A stretch of DNA of 64,000 nt, taken from positions 62,001-126,000 of the forward strand of contig CAYMWP010000001.1 in assembly GCA_964393895.1 (NCBI GenBank), in the 5' to 3' direction. This DNA comes from B4-G1 sp964393895 (GTDB lineage: Bacteria; Chloroflexota; Anaerolineae; B4-G1). Position numbers and translations under genes: made by a program. The notes beneath the pieces were generated by a model. The model did not search any database. It worked only from the letters and a program-made list of their open reading frames with translations, and was not told where the DNA came from. Shown here one piece after another: positions 48,089 to 56,407 of this stretch; the stretch's first letter is position 1, and every line of letters starts with the position of its first letter.

Positions 48089-51000
48089 CTAGTCTTTCTC
48101 TTCTTGTATGGCGCTCACTATCTTGTTCGCCGACTGGTACTGCGCATCGATCAACTCGCCCAATCTCTTGCCGGTCTTATCTTCCGCTATCACGGCCAGG
48201 TGCTGCTCAATGGTCGACAAGATCTTGTAGCTCGGGTCCTTTTCTGCGTCCTTTTGCCGAGAAGCGGCCTCTTTCTCCTCCGCCTTCTTCTGCCCAATCT
48301 CCAAGACGCCGGCGCGACCTCGCTTGATCGTGGCGGCCAGCTCGTCCCCTTCCAGCTTCTCCCCGGCTTCGTACCCGAGGAGCTCCCCCCGTTTGCCTCG
48401 GATGGCCTTTGCACTGCTTCCGCTGGCCTCGATCAGGCTCTTGCGCAACTGGTCGCGCTCTTCCGTACTGAAGTCGGCTCCGCTTTCTGCGGATAGAACC
48501 TCTACGGCTTCCTCAACCCTTCCGGACGCAACAAGATTCTGAACCTCTCTCTGGGTTTTCTTGTTGCCCCCGAAGATCTTAGCCGCGTCCATCCCGGCGG
48601 CGCGGCCCCCTCTCGTCGCCCGCATGGCCGCCCGGCGACCCGTCATCTCGCCCCGTACCGCCCGCAAACCAAAGGCACCGCCCTCGGCGCCTCGGAACGA
48701 CTCCTCCATCTCCTTGAGCTGAGCAGAAGATGCGTTGGCAAGGAACCGGTCCATCCGACCGTACTGCTCCTCGGCGCCGGAGAAGGCTCCAGAAGCAATG
48801 GCCATGCCCTCGTCCGTGGTGTCAGCGAACGCTCCTCCTGCCATGGCCCTCTCTGCGCCCACCATGGCCCCAGCAAGCTGCGCGGCTTCCGGAGACAGGC
48901 TCTTCAAGAACTCCTTGCTCAGCTTGCCGTCCGCGCCTACCACACCAAGATCGGCAAACTCCTCCATCTTCTTTTCAGCGATCTTGCCGTACTTCTGAGC
49001 GCCCTTGGCCATCTCGCGCCGGGACTCCATGGTGTTCGCGTCCCTGGCCGCGTTCACAACGTTCTGCATCTCGTCGGCACTTTCGAAGCCGTAGTCCTCG
49101 GCCACCTTCTGCAGTCGCTCCTGCTTCTCCTTCTTACTCAACCGGCTGGTGGGGTCATTGATCTTTCGTATCTCGGCGGCAGCTCCGATGATGCCGAGCA
49201 TCTTCTTCCGCGCAGAGTCCTTGCCTGCCTCCCCTGCCATCTCACGCCGAACTCTGGCCAATAGGGCCTGGCTCTGCCTCTCACCACCAGTAAGGGCCGT
49301 CGCCATCATCCCACGGCCCTCCGTGCCCGTAATGAGACCTGCGAGCTCGCTCTCCATGGCCCCGCGACCCATGCCCCCACGCAGCCTAGAGCGTACGTCA
49401 GCAGTGGCCCCCTTCAACCAGTCCAAGCCCTTGCTGAAGACCGGAGACGCCGCCCCCATTGGCGTGCTCTCGAAAGCCTTCCTCCATCCACCTGCCGAAA
49501 ACGCCTTGTCCTTGCCCTCCCTGAACACGCCAAGCCTGTCACCCAGCTCAAGGAGCATGCCGGCCCCACCCAGCGCCAGGGCATCCACGCCTTCTCCGGC
49601 GATCTGCTCGTCACGCTTCATGGCGTCGTCGCCATACATCATGGCCTCACCGTAGGCGCTCATTCGGTCACGCCGGGACATCCCCGCCATACCCATGGCG
49701 GCGAACGGTGACTTGCCGCTGAACCCAAGAGAGGTGACGCCTGTAGCCCCAGCCGCCACCGACTGGCTGATGTTCATCCTTCTGGCCAGAAGACCGTTCT
49801 TTTTCTCTTCAAGTGCCGCCCTCTTGGCGGGGTCCCTCGTGTTCTCGATCTCCGCGTCCAGACGCTTGCCCTCACTCTTGAGGCGGTCAATCTCCTTGTT
49901 GACGTCCCCCATCCCCGGGACGTTTGCGATCTGCGACTCGATCAACGCGAGCTTGTCCTCGCCCTGCGTCTTGGAGAGCTTGTCCAGGAAGCCCACGCTC
50001 CAGATCTGATCCCTCGCCGCCGCTGCGGAGGCGGTAACGGACTTGTCGATCACAGCTCTGGCGCCCTGATTCGCGGCAGTTACTCGCCTCTTGAACGACC
50101 TGAACTGCTCACTCTCCGACCCGCCCTTACTGGGGTCGTACTTGAACCTGAAGCCCGTTCGCTCCTCGGCGTTCGGCATCCCAAGCGCCGTGTTCTCGTT
50201 GAGCCAGCCCTGCACCCGGCCCATCATGGAACCGCCCTGCGCCATGGCCCTGTAGGCGTCGACGTCGGTGGGCCCTCCTCCAAAACCAGCACTGAACTGC
50301 GTGGGGGCGTTGATACCGCGACCGAAGCCGCCGGCGGCCGTCTGGAGCTGGTTGATGCGCTGGTTGGCGTAGAAGCTCTGCCCTTTGCTCGAACGGAACG
50401 ACGCGAAAGCCTCGTTCATCTGCGCGTCGATCTCCTCACTGTACGTACCGAACATCCGATTGAGCTGGTCCTCTACCCACCCGGACATGTCGTTGTACGT
50501 CTTGGCGCCGACCTCTTGGATGGAGCTCTGCACTCGGTGCCGGAACTGGTCGAAGGACCGCTTCATGCCCTCGACGCCTGTGCGGTTACGCTCCGAGATC
50601 TGCTCGCGCTGGAAGGAGTCCTGCTCGCGCTGTGACTCCATGAACTGGTTGACGTCGCCCATACGCCGGAGCTGCTGGGTCATGACGTCGATCTCTTCCC
50701 GACCGAGTCCCAGGCGGCGCTGGGCGAAGATCTTGGCCCGGTCGTCCATGCCGTAGACATCCATACCCCGGCTACCCAGCCACCCCTGGAAGGCGCGCAG
50801 GGCCAGCCCGCCTCCGCCCTTCTCGAGCAGAGAACCGCGGAGGCGCCCCTCGTTACGAATGAACGAGGCGCGGCCGAGACGAGCAGCGCGTGGGCGAGCT
50901 TGCCCCATGGTCTCGCCGGTGGAGAAGCCGCCGGACATGAAGCTGTCGAAGGCTTCCTCATCGATCTCGCCGGCGTTCTCCGAGGCCATGGAAGCCATCA

Positions 51001-52021
51001 GCCGGCGCCCGAGCCCTCCACGCAGGAACCGGGCGTCCATCGAGAGCATCTGCTGCGCGTACGCGGTGCGCCCCTCCGAACCTGTCAGGCCGGTGACGTT
51101 GTAGATGTCCTCTTCGCTGATGACGCCTGCCCGCTGCGCGGCACCAACCTGTCCGATGGTACGGGCGCCGGCGACAGCACCCTGCCGGCCGAGCCCGCCG
51201 ATGCTGCGAGAGATCTGCGAACCGATGTTGGCCATCTGCGTGGTCTCCTGTATGGAGACGCCGCTCAAAGCGTTCTGGCGAACCTGCGCGCTCATGCGCA
51301 GCTGGTCGGCCTTCTGGAACAGGCCCGAGCCCCTCATGCTCACGACCATCTGCTGAGCGTTCTCGAGGGACGTGCCGAGGTCCTGGGAGACGGTCTTGAG
51401 CGTGTCGATCATCTCCCTGAACTTCTGACTGAACTGCCGCACATCCGTCAGGGTTTGCGTGAACCCCATCCGGCCCATGTTGCTGGCGAGGCCCTGGAGC
51501 TGCTCATAACCGAGCATCTGGCCGCCTGGCATGACATCGTGGGTCATCTCTCTGATGGCTGCCCCCGTCTGGCCCATCTGACTGCGGGTCATCCCCATGC
51601 CGCCGTACTGCTGACGCATCATCATGTTCAGGCCCTGCTGCTGCTGCATGCCCTGCATGAAGTTGCCGGCGGCGAACTGCGCCGCACCCATGCCCACGCT
51701 GCCGATGGCCCCCATCCCTGCCCCGATACCCGCCCCAGCAACCGCCCCCACCGGGCCAAGGGCCATGCCGAACATGCCACCGGTGATGGCGCCGGACATG
51801 GGGCTATCGAGCCCCGTGAGCCCCGCCGCCGTGCTCAGAATCGGTGACCCGATTGCCTGCGCGTGGTTGACGGCCATGCCCGTAAGCATGTCCGCTTGCG
51901 CGCCGGGCATCCGCCCCATGGTCATCTGCTGGGCCATCGCAGTCTGCATCATGGCTTGCTGCTGGAACTGCCCGTTCAGCGCACTGATCTCATGGGACCA
52001 CATGCGCCGAGAGTAGCACAC
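48089..52021 (-). CDS. Tail tape measure protein (1310 aa)
   Basis: Very long, mostly helical protein with few aromatic residues. The first 130 residues are Met/Gly/Ala/Gln-rich (AMMQTAMAQQMTMGRMPGAQ, GMALGPVGAVAGAGIGAGMG) and membrane-like. The centre has coiled coils and a region of GRASFIRNEGRLRG-type basic patches. The end is Lys/Glu-rich helix. Length, composition and position (before hub and baseplate genes) fit a tape measure, which sets tail length. At about 0.15 nm per residue the tail would be near 200 nm. GTG 52021 or ATG 52003 could be the start; no clear ribosome site separates them. Confidence 0.75.
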   Translation of the reverse strand: MCYSRRMWSHEISALNGQFQQQAMMQTAMAQQMTMGRMPGAQADMLTGMAVNHAQAIGSPILSTAAGLTGLDSPMSGAITGGMFGMALGPVGAVAGAGIGAGMGAIGSVGMGAAQFAAGNFMQGMQQQQGLNMMMRQQYGGMGMTRSQMGQTGAAIREMTHDVMPGGQMLGYEQLQGLASNMGRMGFTQTLTDVRQFSQKFREMIDTLKTVSQDLGTSLENAQQMVVSMRGSGLFQKADQLRMSAQVRQNALSGVSIQETTQMANIGSQISRSIGGLGRQGAVAGARTIGQVGAAQRAGVISEEDIYNVTGLTGSEGRTAYAQQMLSMDARFLRGGLGRRLMASMASENAGEIDEEAFDSFMSGGFSTGETMGQARPRAARLGRASFIRNEGRLRGSLLEKGGGGLALRAFQGWLGSRGMDVYGMDDRAKIFAQRRLGLGREEIDVMTQQLRRMGDVNQFMESQREQDSFQREQISERNRTGVEGMKRSFDQFRHRVQSSIQEVGAKTYNDMSGWVEDQLNRMFGTYSEEIDAQMNEAFASFRSSKGQSFYANQRINQLQTAAGGFGRGINAPTQFSAGFGGGPTDVDAYRAMAQGGSMMGRVQGWLNENTALGMPNAEERTGFRFKYDPSKGGSESEQFRSFKRRVTAANQGARAVIDKSVTASAAAARDQIWSVGFLDKLSKTQGEDKLALIESQIANVPGMGDVNKEIDRLKSEGKRLDAEIENTRDPAKRAALEEKKNGLLARRMNISQSVAAGATGVTSLGFSGKSPFAAMGMAGMSRRDRMSAYGEAMMYGDDAMKRDEQIAGEGVDALALGGAGMLLELGDRLGVFREGKDKAFSAGGWRKAFESTPMGAASPVFSKGLDWLKGATADVRSRLRGGMGRGAMESELAGLITGTEGRGMMATALTGGERQSQALLARVRREMAGEAGKDSARKKMLGIIGAAAEIRKINDPTSRLSKKEKQERLQKVAEDYGFESADEMQNVVNAARDANTMESRREMAKGAQKYGKIAEKKMEEFADLGVVGADGKLSKEFLKSLSPEAAQLAGAMVGAERAMAGGAFADTTDEGMAIASGAFSGAEEQYGRMDRFLANASSAQLKEMEESFRGAEGGAFGLRAVRGEMTGRRAAMRATRGGRAAGMDAAKIFGGNKKTQREVQNLVASGRVEEAVEVLSAESGADFSTEERDQLRKSLIEASGSSAKAIRGKRGELLGYEAGEKLEGDELAATIKRGRAGVLEIGQKKAEEKEAASRQKDAEKDPSYKILSTIEQHLAVIAEDKTGKRLGELIDAQYQSANKIVSAIQEEKD

Positions 52022-52092
52022 GCCAAGTAGTCAAAAAAGCTATGAAACGGGGGCATAAGAGCAGCGATTCAATACAAGGAGGTAGAGAACCA

Positions 52093-52503
52093 ATGGATCC
52101 GTTGACCATCCTACTCGGCTCGCTTCTCGCGGGGATCTTGGGGGCCACAGTGCTCAACCCCATGGAGACGCGGGTCAAGCGCATCATGGCACTCGAGGAC
52201 TTCAACGAAGATCTCAAGGCCCGCGGGCTCGAGACCATGGTGGTGAACGAAGCCGCGCTGGCCGATGACGTGAAGGCTCTAGAGCTGTTCAAGGCTCGGA
52301 TGCTCGCGGGGCTTCAGCCTGGCAAGAGCCTGAAGGACACCGTCTTCCTCGCGCACATGATGGCGAGCCAACTGAAGGGAGGAGAGAAGCTCGAGCAGAT
52401 TGCGAGGGCGCATGGGCTCGTGTGCCCGGAATGTTCTTCTGTCGTCATGACGAAGGACAAGGCCACGCACGGCTTGAACAAGATGATTGGCACCAAGATC
52501 TGA
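52093..52503 (+). CDS. Plus-strand membrane-anchored protein with CPEC motif (136 aa)
   Basis: ATG 52093 is chosen for its AAGGAGGTAGAGAACCA site; the frame is open 17 codons upstream. Residues 5-21 (TILLGSLLAGILGATVL) form one membrane segment. Then comes a helical region (RIMALEDFNEDLKARGLETM, DDVKALELFKARMLAGLQPG) and a C-terminal CPEC at 111-114 with H126, a half zinc site. Transcribed away from the tape measure with the 178-aa gene. The function is unknown; membrane and cytosolic ends suggest a host-interaction role. Confidence 0.75.
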   Translation: MDPLTILLGSLLAGILGATVLNPMETRVKRIMALEDFNEDLKARGLETMVVNEAALADDVKALELFKARMLAGLQPGKSLKDTVFLAHMMASQLKGGEKLEQIARAHGLVCPECSSVVMTKDKATHGLNKMIGTKI

Positions 52504-52587
52504 AGAAAAGCAGTCAAAAGAACAGTGACGTCAGCCCTACGCATGCCGCGTGGGCAACCAGAACCTGCAAGCAGGAGATAGAAACAG

Positions 52588-53124
52588 ATGACCACACCGA
52601 CCGTGAAAGAACTCAGCGAAAAGTTCGACAGCTTCCAGACGCAGCTCCAGCCGGTGCTGAGCTTCTTCGCCCAGCAGAACGCCAACGCCGGCGCGGCCGA
52701 GGCGCTCAAGAACAACGCGCCCGCGACCCCGCCTCCCGGCGTGGCGGACGCGATCAACGGCTTCACCGCGTCGACGCCCCCCACCGCCCAGCCCGTGTCC
52801 GGACTGGACCCCGACAAGATGAAGGAGTTCATGGCCTTGCAGGGCCAGATCCGCGAGATGCAGCAGCAGCAGTTGGCGGGACAGTACGGACAGCGCGCGA
52901 GCGAGCTCGAGATGCAGCGCGAGATCCGCGCGCTCGAAGCAAGCCTCAACCGCGCCCCCGCTGTCGCCGAGCTCGTCTCGACGAAGGACGGCCTGTCGAT
53001 CAACGTCGACATCGGACGAGTGGCCCTCTACACCGGCATCGCGGTCGCCATCGCCGTGACGGCGTACGGGCTCATCCTCCTCGTGAAGGAAGGCGTGGCT
53101 TGGGTGGCAAAACAGTGGGTCTAG
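52588..53124 (+). CDS. Plus-strand tail-anchored membrane protein (178 aa)
   Basis: ATG 52588 follows GCAGGAGATAGAAACAG. A helical N-terminus (PTVKELSEKFDSFQTQLQPV), a Pro/Ala linker, a coiled coil (MALQGQIREMQQQQLAGQYG, RASELEMQREIRALEASLNR), then one C-terminal membrane span at about 146-165 (YTGIAVAIAVTAYGLILL) and a short basic end. It is 84 bases after the 136-aa gene and probably in the same transcript, ending at the terminator near 53380. Its 3' end overlaps the convergent 78-aa gene by 53 bases. Confidence 0.78.
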   Translation: MTTPTVKELSEKFDSFQTQLQPVLSFFAQQNANAGAAEALKNNAPATPPPGVADAINGFTASTPPTAQPVSGLDPDKMKEFMALQGQIREMQQQQLAGQYGQRASELEMQREIRALEASLNRAPAVAELVSTKDGLSINVDIGRVALYTGIAVAIAVTAYGLILLVKEGVAWVAKQWV

Positions 53125-53308
53125 GGTTCCCCCTACCCCGCTGAATCGACCACCACAGAAACGTTTTCACCGCAGCGACTTCGCTCGGGGTCATCGGCGC
53201 GTTCTGCAGTTCCTCCTGAAACCAGTCGTCGAACGCGTCGATGGCCTCGTTGGCTTCCGCCTCAAGGGCCGCACCGTCCTGCCCCTCAGCCGTCACTTTG
53301 ATCGTCAC
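53072..53308 (-). CDS. Conserved small phage protein (78 aa)
   Basis: Starts ATG 53308 after GGGAGGTACAGGTGACG. It reads MTIKVTAEGQDGAALEAEAN, then EAIDAFDDWFQEELQNAPMT and PSEVAAVKTFLWWSIQRGRG. The pattern FDxWFQExLxNxPxxPxExAxxKTxLxW is common in small phage proteins of unknown role. It runs opposite to the membrane-protein pair and overlaps its end. Confidence 0.75.
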   Translation of the reverse strand: MTIKVTAEGQDGAALEAEANEAIDAFDDWFQEELQNAPMTPSEVAAVKTFLWWSIQRGRGNPRPTVLPPKPRLPSRGG

Positions 53309-53348
53309 CTGTACCTCCCTCCGGGTGGCGCATGGTGCGGCTCACCCT

Positions 53349-53388
53349 GAGCGGGGGCCCTAGCGGCCGGGGTCCCCGCTCCTTTTTT
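53349..53388 (+). terminator. Rho-independent terminator of the plus-strand pair
   Basis: GAGCGGGG (53349-53356) pairs with CCCCGCTC (53374-53381), with further GC pairing inside, followed by CTTTTTT (53382-53388) on the plus strand. It lies 225 bases after the stop of the 178-aa gene and in the gap between two minus-strand genes. No U-run follows on the minus strand. Confidence 0.85.
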
Positions 53389-53584
53389 AGCCCTTCATGG
53401 CCTTGGCGGACCACTTGCGCCCGCAGCTCTGGCAGCACATCAGGCTTTGGCCCCCGCGCTGCACAACGCTGATGGCAGCGCCCTTGCACCGGGGGCACCT
53501 GAGCTTCCCGAGGGGCTCCTTCTCACTCTCCCGCTTGACGACGACTCCCTGCGAAGTCTCTCTACCCCTCTGCAGTTTGGCCAT
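53387..53584 (-). CDS. Small zinc-ribbon protein (65 aa)
   Basis: ATG 53584 follows GGAGGAGATC. Basic N-terminus (MAKLQRGRETSQGVVVKRES), then CPRC at 30-33 and CQSC at 51-54, the classic rubredoxin-like ribbon spacing, and a Lys-rich end. It overlaps the 164-aa gene by 23 bases. Such proteins often bind nucleic acid or RNA polymerase. Confidence 0.78.
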   Translation of the reverse strand: MAKLQRGRETSQGVVVKRESEKEPLGKLRCPRCKGAAISVVQRGGQSLMCCQSCGRKWSAKAMKG

Positions 53585-54056
53585 GATCTCCTCCGAAGAC
53601 TACCGCACCCTCTGGGTACTCGCCCTCGTCCGCCTGTTCGGCAGGGGTAATGGGCTGCTCAGAAGGTACTTCTTGCTCAGGGGCAGGCGCAACATCTTCT
53701 TGCCCTGCTTCCGCCTCGAGCTTCTCTCGGTACTTCTCCATGTAGAAGTTGTAGTCGATGGTGCCGTCCTCGAAACACTCCGGCCCCTCGTTGCAGACGT
53801 CTCGAACGATCAGGTCCATCACGAAGATCATAGCGTCGTGCGCCATGAAGCTGTCACGAAGGATGGCCGCGTTGTTGTCAACGACCCCCGCCATGCGAAC
53901 GAGCTCGTCCTCGACCGTCTTGATGCGGCTACTCTGGCTTGCGACGAGCTGCTCGAGTTGCCTTACCCTTTCCTCCAGGCTTGGCTGAGGCTTTCCGGGC
54001 CTTCGGGGCATTGCGTTTTGGGGCGGCTTTCGACTTCCGTTCTTTCGGTTGGTCAT
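53562..54056 (-). CDS. Hypothetical protein, coiled coil and acidic tail (164 aa)
   Basis: Starts ATG 54056 after GAGGATAGAGG. Basic Arg/Pro/Lys N-terminus (MTNRKNGSRKPPQNAMPRRP), a coiled coil (LEERVRQLEQLVASQSSRIK), a helical middle (RDSFMAHDAMIFVMDLIVRD) and an acidic, Pro/Glu-rich end. The first 128 bases overlap the end of the 114-aa gene in another frame. A later ATG at 54011 would shorten the overlap. Function unknown. Confidence 0.72.
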   Translation of the reverse strand: MTNRKNGSRKPPQNAMPRRPGKPQPSLEERVRQLEQLVASQSSRIKTVEDELVRMAGVVDNNAAILRDSFMAHDAMIFVMDLIVRDVCNEGPECFEDGTIDYNFYMEKYREKLEAEAGQEDVAPAPEQEVPSEQPITPAEQADEGEYPEGAVVFGGDHGQTAEG

Positions 54057-54273
54057 CCTCTATCCTCACCAGTTGGTAACAGCTGAGCTGCTGCTCGAGC
54101 TCGACGGCAAACGCGTCGAACTCCGCCTTCATCTCCTCCAAGACCTCCTGAGGAACCTCGGACTTGCTCGAAGGAAGGAAGTCCTCCTCGTGCATGGTCT
54201 CGGCCCTGTCGAGGAAGATTGCGATGTTCTTGATGACGATGCGCTTGTAGGCCAGCTTCTCGTAGTCGTTCAT
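53929..54273 (-). CDS. Hypothetical protein with basic tail (114 aa)
   Basis: Starts MNDYEKLAYKRIVIKNIAIF at ATG 54273 (GGGGACC upstream). Two helices (LDRAETMHEEDFLPSSKSEV, LEEMKAEFDAFAVELEQQLS), then a Lys/Ala/Arg-rich end (KERKSKAAPKRNAPKARKAS). The basic tail, about 40 residues, is encoded over the N-terminal part of the 164-aa gene. Basic tails of this kind bind nucleic acids. The function is unknown. Confidence 0.72.
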   Translation of the reverse strand: MNDYEKLAYKRIVIKNIAIFLDRAETMHEEDFLPSSKSEVPQEVLEEMKAEFDAFAVELEQQLSCYQLVRIEDDQPKERKSKAAPKRNAPKARKASAKPGGKGKATRAARRKPE

Positions 54274-54280
54274 GGTCCCC

Positions 54281-54910
54281 TCACGCCGTCAGAAAGGCCT
54301 TGAACCGTTTGACTGGGTCGGCCCCGGCCCCAAGGTCCTTGATGATGTTCGCCAAAGGGTAGATGTACAGGCCGCGCGCGGAGCGCATCTTGTTGAGCAC
54401 GTCGCCCCCGGCCTTGCGAAGCATCTCACGTTCGCAGTGCGCTCGGATGTCGTCCGGACTGTGCTTGAGGTAGATGTCGCAGTCCCCGCCGAGCTTGTGG
54501 AACCACATGTTGATGACCTCGGCCCACTTCTGCATCGTGAGATTGAAGTAGATCTCGCCGATCGCCTTCTCGGCCTCGTAACTCTGCCCGCACCCATGGC
54601 AGTAGTGCACGGACGAGACGTTGCCGTCCTCAAGGATGAAGCTGTTGCAGTTCGGGCAGACGTACATCTTTTCGTCGCCTCCGCCGTGCAGCTTCTTGCC
54701 GCTGAGCCACCAAGACATGAAGCCGGGAGTAGCGGCGCGGGAGGTTCGCTTGCGGAAGAAGCGGATCTCGATCTTGTACTTCGCCCGGGGCGTCTTGTCC
54801 TTGGTGAGCTCGCGCATCCCCTTGATGCGCTCCTGCACGGCTTGCAGCTCCTGCGGGGTGAGCTGCACTTCCTCTACCTGCTCCTGGTACTTCTTCTCTA
54901 CGACGGACAT
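54281..54910 (-). CDS. Zinc-ribbon protein (209 aa)
   Basis: ATG 54910 with GGAGGGTGAG upstream. N-terminal coiled coil (SVVEKKYQEQVEEVQLTPQE), then KYKIEIRFFRKRTSRAATPG. A four-cysteine ribbon follows (CPNC 85-88, CHGC 104-107), and then a helical domain with WAEVINMWFHKLGGDCDIYL, REMLRKAGGDVLNKMRSARG and IYPLANIIKDLGAGADP. The C-terminal part looks like a conserved phage domain of unknown function. It lies 7 bases from the 114-aa gene. Confidence 0.76.
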   Translation of the reverse strand: MSVVEKKYQEQVEEVQLTPQELQAVQERIKGMRELTKDKTPRAKYKIEIRFFRKRTSRAATPGFMSWWLSGKKLHGGGDEKMYVCPNCNSFILEDGNVSSVHYCHGCGQSYEAEKAIGEIYFNLTMQKWAEVINMWFHKLGGDCDIYLKHSPDDIRAHCEREMLRKAGGDVLNKMRSARGLYIYPLANIIKDLGAGADPVKRFKAFLTA

Positions 54911-54911
54911 C

Positions 54912-55355
54912 TCACCCTCCCATGCGGCCCATGGCGGCTTTGGGAATGAACTTGCCCGAGGGCACAGCCCCCTTGCCGCCGAACTCGACGGGGGCGTTAC
55001 GATTCGCACTGGCACCGTGCAGCGGCATGCTGCCTGCACTTTCAGTGACGCCCACCTCCGGGGCGTTAGCGATGGCCGCCAAGATGATCGGCAGGTACTT
55101 CTCGATCGGCTCTTTGCTCTGGAAGATGAAGCGGTAGGCATGCACAAGGTTGCCGCCCTTGAGCAGGAAGGACTTGGAGAAGTCCGCGCTCCACGGTTGG
55201 TTGTTCGCGGCCAAGTAGATGTTGTGCACCGCGGACATCATGTTCCGGATGTTGCTCCGACACCTGCCAAGCAAGTAGACGCGGTTCGGGGAGGACTTGA
55301 CGTCCACCGTCTCGAACCCGCGCTGTGCCAGCGCCCCTACGAGAACGTTCGCCAT
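54912..55355 (-). CDS. Hypothetical protein (147 aa)
   Basis: ATG 55355 follows GGAAGGAGGAGTAG. Alpha/beta: MANVLVGALAQRGFETVDVK, LLGRCRSNIRNMMSAVHNIY, LLKGGNLVHAYRFIFQSKEP and a Gly/Ala-rich end. It overlaps neither neighbour (1 base apart on each side). No family recognised. Confidence 0.75.
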   Translation of the reverse strand: MANVLVGALAQRGFETVDVKSSPNRVYLLGRCRSNIRNMMSAVHNIYLAANNQPWSADFSKSFLLKGGNLVHAYRFIFQSKEPIEKYLPIILAAIANAPEVGVTESAGSMPLHGASANRNAPVEFGGKGAVPSGKFIPKAAMGRMGG

Positions 55356-55868
55356 CTACTCCTCCTTCCTGCCCCGGCAGACGATGAACACCTTCCGGTC
55401 ACCAAAGTAGACCTCCCGCACCTCGTCGAAGTAGACGGTGCTGAGCAGGCGAAGTGGCTCGCCCCTGCTCGACGAGTTCGCTACTGCAAAGGTCAGGTGC
55501 GTCACACCGTTCGTCAGCAGGTCCGAGATGTCGTCCCCTCCCCACGGCAAGATGAACTCGCCGGTGAGCGTCCGACCGAAGACGACCTCGAACCCCTTCT
55601 GCATCTCCCCTTCGTTGTGCGCAACGTACAAGCTGCCGACGGCCTGCGTCCTCACATACTGAGGGACGATGTCCAGGTCCGTCTCCTTGACGAGGGCGAT
55701 GTTGTCTTCCTCGAGCGCGCGCTGCACCCGCGTGACGAACTCCTCGGCCGTCTTCGGAGGAGGAATCTTTTTGGCATCCGGCAGCAGACCCCACTTCTGG
55801 TACTGGCGAAGGGTCTCCTCCGGGATGATGCCGGACTTGGCGATGATGGCCGCGATCTTGTGTCTCAT
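55356..55868 (-). CDS. Hypothetical protein, possible N-terminal HTH (170 aa)
   Basis: ATG 55868 overlaps the stop of the 180-aa gene by 4 bases. Residues 1-35 (MRHKIAAIIAKSGIIPEETL, QYQKWGLLPDAKK) recall a winged-helix or MerR-type turn, and the remaining sequence is alpha/beta (VQRALEEDNIALVKETDLDI, EFILPWGGDDISDLLTNGVT). Paired by overlap with the next gene upstream. The function is unknown. Confidence 0.74.
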   Translation of the reverse strand: MRHKIAAIIAKSGIIPEETLRQYQKWGLLPDAKKIPPPKTAEEFVTRVQRALEEDNIALVKETDLDIVPQYVRTQAVGSLYVAHNEGEMQKGFEVVFGRTLTGEFILPWGGDDISDLLTNGVTHLTFAVANSSSRGEPLRLLSTVYFDEVREVYFGDRKVFIVCRGRKEE

Positions 55869-56407
55869 TGAAGCACCAGAGGGATCTTGTAGACGTGGGT
55901 GGAGTCGACGAGCTGCGCTGTGCGCTCGTAGCCCGCGAACATGACGAGCGCCTCGTTGGGAACTCCCGAGTCTCGGCGCAGCGGCAAGCCAAAGAACTCG
56001 TCCTGAGGAAGGGAGGCAACGACCGCGGTCTTTCGTGCAAACCACTTCCACAAGAGGGTGTTGGGCCCAGTGGCGAAGCAGATAGGCACGACCCCATCAA
56101 CCCGAGCGGCCACGAAGCACTTGCAGATGGTCTCCGCAGCGTTCTCCTCCGGGACGAAGACGATCTCCTTCATCAGGCCCCGGCGCATGGCGTCGTGCGG
56201 AGTGAACGTGGACAGGTCGATGCCGAACGGCTCAACCTCCGGACCGTCCTTGGGCACCCAACGCTCCCACTCCACCAGGCCCTTCGCGCTGATGTGAATG
56301 TTGTCGATGCCGCGGAGCTCGAGCAGCTGCTTGATGGTCTCCAAGAACCCGGCCGTGCCGGCGCCCGGGGGGACCTCGACCTTATCTGCTTCTTTTCGAT
56401 ACCGCAT
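55865..56407 (-). CDS. Hypothetical protein (180 aa)
   Basis: Starts MRYRKEADKVEVPPGAGTAG at ATG 56407, inside the end of the ribbon-helix-helix gene (26-base overlap). An alpha/beta protein with LELRGIDNIHISAKGLVEWE, FVPEENAAETICKCFVAARV and LVMFAGYERTAQLVDSTHVY. The stop overlaps the 170-aa start (ATGA), suggesting a translational pair. No family recognised. Confidence 0.74.
   Translation of the reverse strand: MRYRKEADKVEVPPGAGTAGFLETIKQLLELRGIDNIHISAKGLVEWERWVPKDGPEVEPFGIDLSTFTPHDAMRRGLMKEIVFVPEENAAETICKCFVAARVDGVVPICFATGPNTLLWKWFARKTAVVASLPQDEFFGLPLRRDSGVPNEALVMFAGYERTAQLVDSTHVYKIPLVLQ

Noticed and set aside
52022..52092. Consensus promoters in the divergent gap before the tape measure and membrane pair
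   Set aside because: TTGACT is present on the minus strand but no -10 box lies at 15-19 bases from it, and the plus strand has no pair. Promoters must exist here, but I cannot place them.
53286..53498. 70-residue minus-strand frame near the zinc ribbon
   Set aside because: It overlaps the 65-aa zinc-ribbon gene in a second frame and crosses the plus-strand terminator; the composition is shadow-like.
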